Source: Letharia columbiana
Taxonomy: Eukaryota; Ascomycota; Lecanoromycetes; Lecanorales; Parmeliaceae
Direction of reading: 5' to 3'
DNA length: 64,000 nucleotides
NCBI RefSeq assembly: GCF_014066305.1
Contig: NW_023501037.1
Coordinates: forward strand, 620,001 to 684,000
Part shown: piece after piece, positions 60,010-64,000 of the stretch
Layout of the letters: every line of letters begins with the position of its first letter
Position numbering within the stretch: position 1 is the first letter of the stretch
The notes under the pieces: model-generated
Told to the model about the DNA's origin: nothing
Databases searched by the model: none
The model's input: the letters and a program-made list of their open reading frames with translations, nothing else
Translations under genes and position numbers: made by a program

Positions 60010-60267
60010 ATAAGATATTTCTATTAACTTTATTATATTATTACCTATTTATCTCAGATATAAATATCTTTATTAATATATTATAATAGTTATAACATAA
60101 ACTTAATAAAAAGAAGAAATTCGGTTTTTTTAAACTTTCTAAAAGTAGAGATAGTAGTTTAGATCCTTTATCGAATTCATATAGCGAGAGAAAGAATATT
60201 TATCCTTACTATCCTATTTACCTCACCCATCGAGATATTTAATTTATAATATATTTCTAGAGAAGAC
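60010..60267 (+). repeat. Direct duplication, copy 2
   Basis: Second copy of the 246-bp integrase stretch (copy 1 at 58411..58656). It continues into the rest of the integrase, so this copy is the one contiguous with downstream element A sequence. It contains a 27-nt patch near 60,206-60,232 (CCTTACTATCC, TTTACCTCACCCAT) matching the insert at 58,764-58,790 at 25 of 27 positions. Confidence 0.85.
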
Positions 60268-60960
60268 TATATAAAAGAATTAAAATTAAACTTAAGCTCT
60301 TTACTACGTTTTATCTTAAAATTAATAAATAAATAAAGAACGCTAACGCTATTCTAAAGTAATATCTTAAAATTTATATTAATTATAATTAAGATAATTA
60401 AGTAAATCTATTATTAATAATAGAGTTTAAAATTAATTTCGATAAGAATACCTTATTAAGCGTATTATTATTCCTTCTTATTAAAGAATATATTCCTCGC
60501 TCGAGAATAGAATTCTTAACTTTTTAAAATTAATTCGCTAATTAAAAAGTAAAGAGAAATATTAAATTAATTAATAGATTTATCGAGAAGATAAATATTA
60601 TAAGAAATTATTTAAGAAGTTAGCTTAAATAATTATAAGCTTTATAGAAAGAATAAGCTAACTATTATCGGCTTTTAGTATTAGAATTTAGAGTCGAAGA
60701 TATAATTATACTTAATAGAAGAAATATTAAAATTATACGCCTTAGTAAATTACTAAATTATAAAAATTTCGAATTATTTAAAATTATTAAAGCTTTAAAT
60801 AATTTCGCTTATAAGTTAGAACTCTTAATTTTTATAAATAATATTTACTCTATCTTTTATTTATAATTATTATATCTCGATAATAATAACCCACTATTAG
60901 AATAGATTAAGTCTCCACTACCGCCTATTAATATTAACGAGAAAGATAAAATCTATAATA
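60268..60960 (+). pseudogene. Integrase remnant, second part
   Basis: Near 60,305 the frame reads FYLKINK-stop-IKNANAIL, the RIP product of the conserved integrase FYPETDGQTENANAIL region: Glu to Lys, Thr to Ile, Asp to Asn and Gly to Lys, with Gln to stop. This gives a direct record of both C-to-T and G-to-A RIP. Confidence 0.8.
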
Positions 60961-61363
60961 TTAAAGAAATAGTTTAATCTAAGTTAGATAAATAAAAGAA
61001 TAATCCCTTAACTAGTAAGAGGGGATATCTTATATATAAAATTAGATATAGAGGCCTCGAGATCGAGGAAAATCTATTCTAGTAATTATTTACGGATATA
61101 GTAGAATATTCGAATCTAATAGTAGACTTTTACTATTATTACCCCGAGGCCGTTAATTCTCATTTATTATTTAAAAGACTTTTAGAATAGTCTTTATTAT
61201 TAGCGCTATTAATCTATAATAGCTATATTAACTTATAAAAAAACCTTAATACTATAATAAAATATTAAGTTAATATATTTAAGAATATTACTTTATATAC
61301 GCCTAGGTATACTTTTTATAAGATCGATATCTGCTATATAATAGTCGTCGTCGGAGCTTTAAA

Positions 61364-61376
61364 TTAAAGAGAGAGG
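61364..61376 (+). promoter_or_regulatory. Polypurine tract of element A
   Basis: A purine run (TTAAAGAGAGAGG) directly before the 3' LTR start TGTCACGG, the position of the plus-strand primer in LTR retroelements. Confidence 0.6.
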
Positions 61377-61379
61377 TAA

Positions 61380-61568
61380 TGTCACGGTTTTAATAATCTT
61401 ACGATTTTACTTATTTGTATTATAGCCTAATTAAGCTTAGCGTATTAAGGCCTTTTAATCTTTCTATCTTACTATAAAGCTTATACTTATAATAATCCTA
61501 TATAAATAGTATTCTCTTTATACTATAATATAGAGTTATTATATATATTATTAAGTCTCTAATATAAT
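61380..61568 (+). repeat. 3' LTR of element A
   Basis: Starts TGTCACGGTTTTAATAATC and matches the 5' LTR over about 189 bp. Less RIP-mutated than the 5' copy at its first bases. The end is approximate. Confidence 0.8.
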
Positions 61569-62401
61569 CTAATTATACTTAAGATATAAGACGGAAATTA
61601 TAAAATTATAACGTTATAGAAATTATAATAATATTATATATTTAAAAAATTAGATCTTATATTTCTATTATAATAGTATCTATTAAATCTTAAAATTGTA
61701 ATATTATTAACGCTATATTAAAATTATACTTTAGAGAGATTAAATTCTATACTTCTATCGTAGTAATATCTATTAAATTTAACTATCGTAGTATTATTAA
61801 TATTATATTAGAATTATAACTTTATAGAGTTATATTTTATAAATTACTATATTAAAATTATAAGATTATTAGATATATATAAAAAACTTAAAATCTATTA
61901 AAAGTTTTTAAGAAATTATAAATTCTCGCGAGTTATAAATTTACGATAATATATTCTATTTAAGTTAACTTTATCTTATTAATTTATCTTTATTTATATT
62001 ATTCTATAAATACTATATATTTTATAAGATTATTAATAACTCTTACTTACTTCGTCTTTAATTTTCTCTATTATTATTTTATTATAATCGTAGTTTATAC
62101 CTTATAGGGGCCGATAGTACGAAAGACGATATATCTATAGATAGTGTATATAGCGTAGATAACTAGTTTTTAATATTGATTATCTCCACTATTCAATTAT
62201 AATAAACATTTCCTCGACTAGTTAATAGACCGTTTTAGATAATATATATCTCTACGATTAGAGAGTCGAATTAGTTATTTTTATAAACCTTCTATTAAGA
62301 TAAATAATTCGTCTCGAATAACTCTTCGTTTTATTTGACTTTATAATTTATATAACTCTATATCCGATTAATAGTTATCGACCTATTATATATTACTTAA
62401 A

Positions 62402-62476
62402 AATCTATTAAAGATTTATTAAAGATCTATTAGAAATCTATTAAATATCTATTAAAGATCTATTAAAGATCTTTTA
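62402..62476. repeat. Short tandem repeat, TCTATTAAAGA-like unit
   Basis: About six 11-12 bp units with single-base changes within the RIPped region. Confidence 0.75.
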
Positions 62477-63225
62477 ATTCTATCTCTATAGATATCGAAT
62501 TATTTTAATTAAGTACTACTTTTATTTTATATAATAAACTAGATCTAATTAATACTAATTTATATACGTATCTTATATATTAATAATTACTATTATTTAT
62601 AAAATATATTATATAAATAAAAGTAGTTACCCTCTTTACATCCCTCTAATCTTATCTATTTTATTCTCTTATCTATCTTATAATATTTATTTAATCTTTA
62701 ACTATTATAAGTTAATTAGTAATCTTTTATTAGTAAAATATTTATAGAGTAATATACTAAGATTAAAAAGCGATATATATTTAATAATATTTATATACTT
62801 CTTATATCTACTAGATTAAGTAATTAATAATATTAAAGTATATATAATAAAAGCGTAGATAAATTATATATTTTAATTATACTATATTATCTATATTAAA
62901 TAAAATTTTATTTATAATTTAATCGCGTTATAATTAGTATATCTCTTCTATTTATAATATTAACTTATTATATATTAGAAGACTCTTTAAACTTTAAATA
63001 TAAGCGCGCTAAGAATAAAGAAATAAAAAGAAATATATAATAGAAATATAGTATTATTAGATAGGCGATATATTAAAGAGAAAGCTAATATAGAAAATAA
63101 TTTATTAACTTAATTCTCGCTAATAATATAAAAAAATATACTTACTTTTTAATAATAGAAAAGAGAAAAAAAATTAATCTATTTATAATATAAGATTAGC
63201 TATTTAGATTATTATATTATATAAA

Positions 63226-63321
63226 TATTTTTAATATATCTATAAATTAGACTTATAAGTTATTTAATATTATATAGATATTTTTAATATATTTATAAAT
63301 TAGACTTATAAGTTATCTAAT
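63226..63321. repeat. Tandem duplication, 53-bp unit
   Basis: Two copies in direct tandem, each containing TATTTTTAATATAT and TTAGACTTATAAGTTAT, with a few differences. Confidence 0.75.
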
Positions 63322-64000
63322 TTATAGAATTATAAAAATTATTTATATCCTCTATATCCCCGTTATAATTAACTTATTATTATTATATAATTTAGAATAA
63401 AAGATATTTATATATAAGTCTATTAACGTATTAATGCTTATTACTATAAATATAAATTATAATAATTAATTATCTTTAGTAATTATTAATTTAAAAGAAA
63501 TATTAATTTAGATATAATAATAAATAATATAAAAGCTAAAAGTGTAAAAACGCTAAATAATTATTAATAAAATATAAAAATATTATTATATAAAAGAGCG
63601 CTATTAGCGAATATAAAGAGAGTATAAGAGACTAAGAATAAAAGAGATATCTTAGAAATAATTTAGAAATAACTTATTATACGTTAGAGATATCTTATAG
63701 CTACTTATTATATTTATTTATATAATTAGATTACAAATTAGCTATATCTAATTATTATTATTATAATATAAAAGAATTTAAAAAAAAGATAGTTTATCCC
63801 TCTAATACTTTCTATTTTAATTTATATTAAAATTATTATATAGCTATTATATAAAGACGTTAATATTATAATAGCTAGCTTTTTAAAAAAAGAAATATCT
63901 TAGAAAGTCGTATTAGTACGCTTTTTATATATTCTTATAAATCTAATATTTTAAGTTTACTTTTTCGCTAGATTAGTTAATTTATAGTAAATAAAATATA

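Larger units (their letters stand above)
53397..61568 (+). mobile_element. RIP-degraded Ty3/Gypsy-type LTR retrotransposon (element A), with an internal foreign segment
   Basis: About 8.2 kb bounded by two similar LTRs, extremely AT-rich, with no intact ORF. Coding traces read through stop codons in the order protease/RT, RNase H, integrase. CpA and TpG are almost absent, while C survives mainly before G, T or C. Homologous codons are converted in the RIP pattern: Gln to TAA, Glu to AAA, Asp to AAT, and Gly to AAA. Element order (RT before integrase) places it in the Ty3/Gypsy group. The body is split at 58657 by a non-AT-rich segment. Without that segment and the duplication the element would be about 6.6 kb. 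Confidence 0.88.
61569..64000. other. AT-rich non-coding repeat debris
   Basis: 2.4 kb without usable ORFs. From 61,570 to 61,860 there are imperfect units of roughly 95 bp (TAGTATCTATTAAA, TAATATTATTAA). A slightly less AT-rich island lies at 62,095-62,220. The composition and lack of CpA indicate RIPped sequence of unknown origin. Confidence 0.6.

Noticed and set aside
61569..64000. Possible CRISPR-like or regular spacer arrays in the AT-rich tail
   Set aside because: The repeats are low-complexity, imperfect tandem units in a eukaryotic RIPped region; no spacer structure.

Overview
The window is nuclear DNA of a filamentous ascomycete (Pezizomycotina). The evidence is the split genes with many short GT-AG introns (about 45-230 bp), the filamentous-fungal gene set (Zn2Cys6 regulators, a CTF1-beta/FarB-type regulator, intracellular LysM protein, fused peroxisomal Fox2, Sch9), and an AT-rich retrotransposon block with the mark of repeat-induced point mutation (RIP). 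I cannot fix the class. Exon boundaries given here were worked out by reading splice sites, branch points and protein continuity by eye.

Positions 1-53,100 are compact euchromatin of normal base composition with about 21 protein genes. In order: a DUF2415/WD40-like protein (5' end outside the window); ADA2 (SAGA) divergent from the AGC kinase SCH9; phosphoglucose isomerase; a secretory type I membrane protein; a SAM methyltransferase divergent from a CoA-binding protein; an intracellular LysM protein; a CTF1-beta/FarB-like regulator; a membrane-anchored alpha/beta hydrolase; a HIT hydrolase convergent with a Tda10-like kinase; the peroxisomal beta-oxidation enzyme Fox2; the tiny V-ATPase subunit e; a RING-H2 ligase; an Rrn11-like Pol I factor; a second Zn2Cys6 regulator; the helicase Hrq1; a Yrb2/Hba1 Ran-binding protein; a Yip4/YIPF6 protein; an ECM11-domain protein; and an RBR (RING-between-RING) ligase. 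Most are housekeeping genes and not a pathway cluster. One link is suggestive: the fatty-acid regulator lies 5 kb from fox2, whose promoter carries the CCGAGG core known for this regulator family.

At 52,750-53,005, just before the repeat block, lies the most unusual object in the window: a tRNA-Pro(CGG) gene whose 72-nt body is cut into four pieces. One interruption is at the canonical 37/38 site; the other two are in the D-loop and exactly at the T-stem/T-loop junction. All stems reform when the three insertions are removed, and a T5 Pol III terminator follows. The two ectopic insertions look like GT-AG introns.

From about 53,165 to the end the DNA is a transposon graveyard. A Ty3/Gypsy-type LTR element (about 53,397-61,568) is so RIP-mutated that nearly all CpA/TpG is gone and its RT and integrase are readable only through stop codons. 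Its integrase is split by a 1.3-kb non-AT-rich segment that starts with the same LTR-like sequence found at the isochore edge (53,165) and is flanked by a 250-bp direct duplication. The remaining 2.4 kb is AT-rich non-coding debris with short degenerate tandem repeats.
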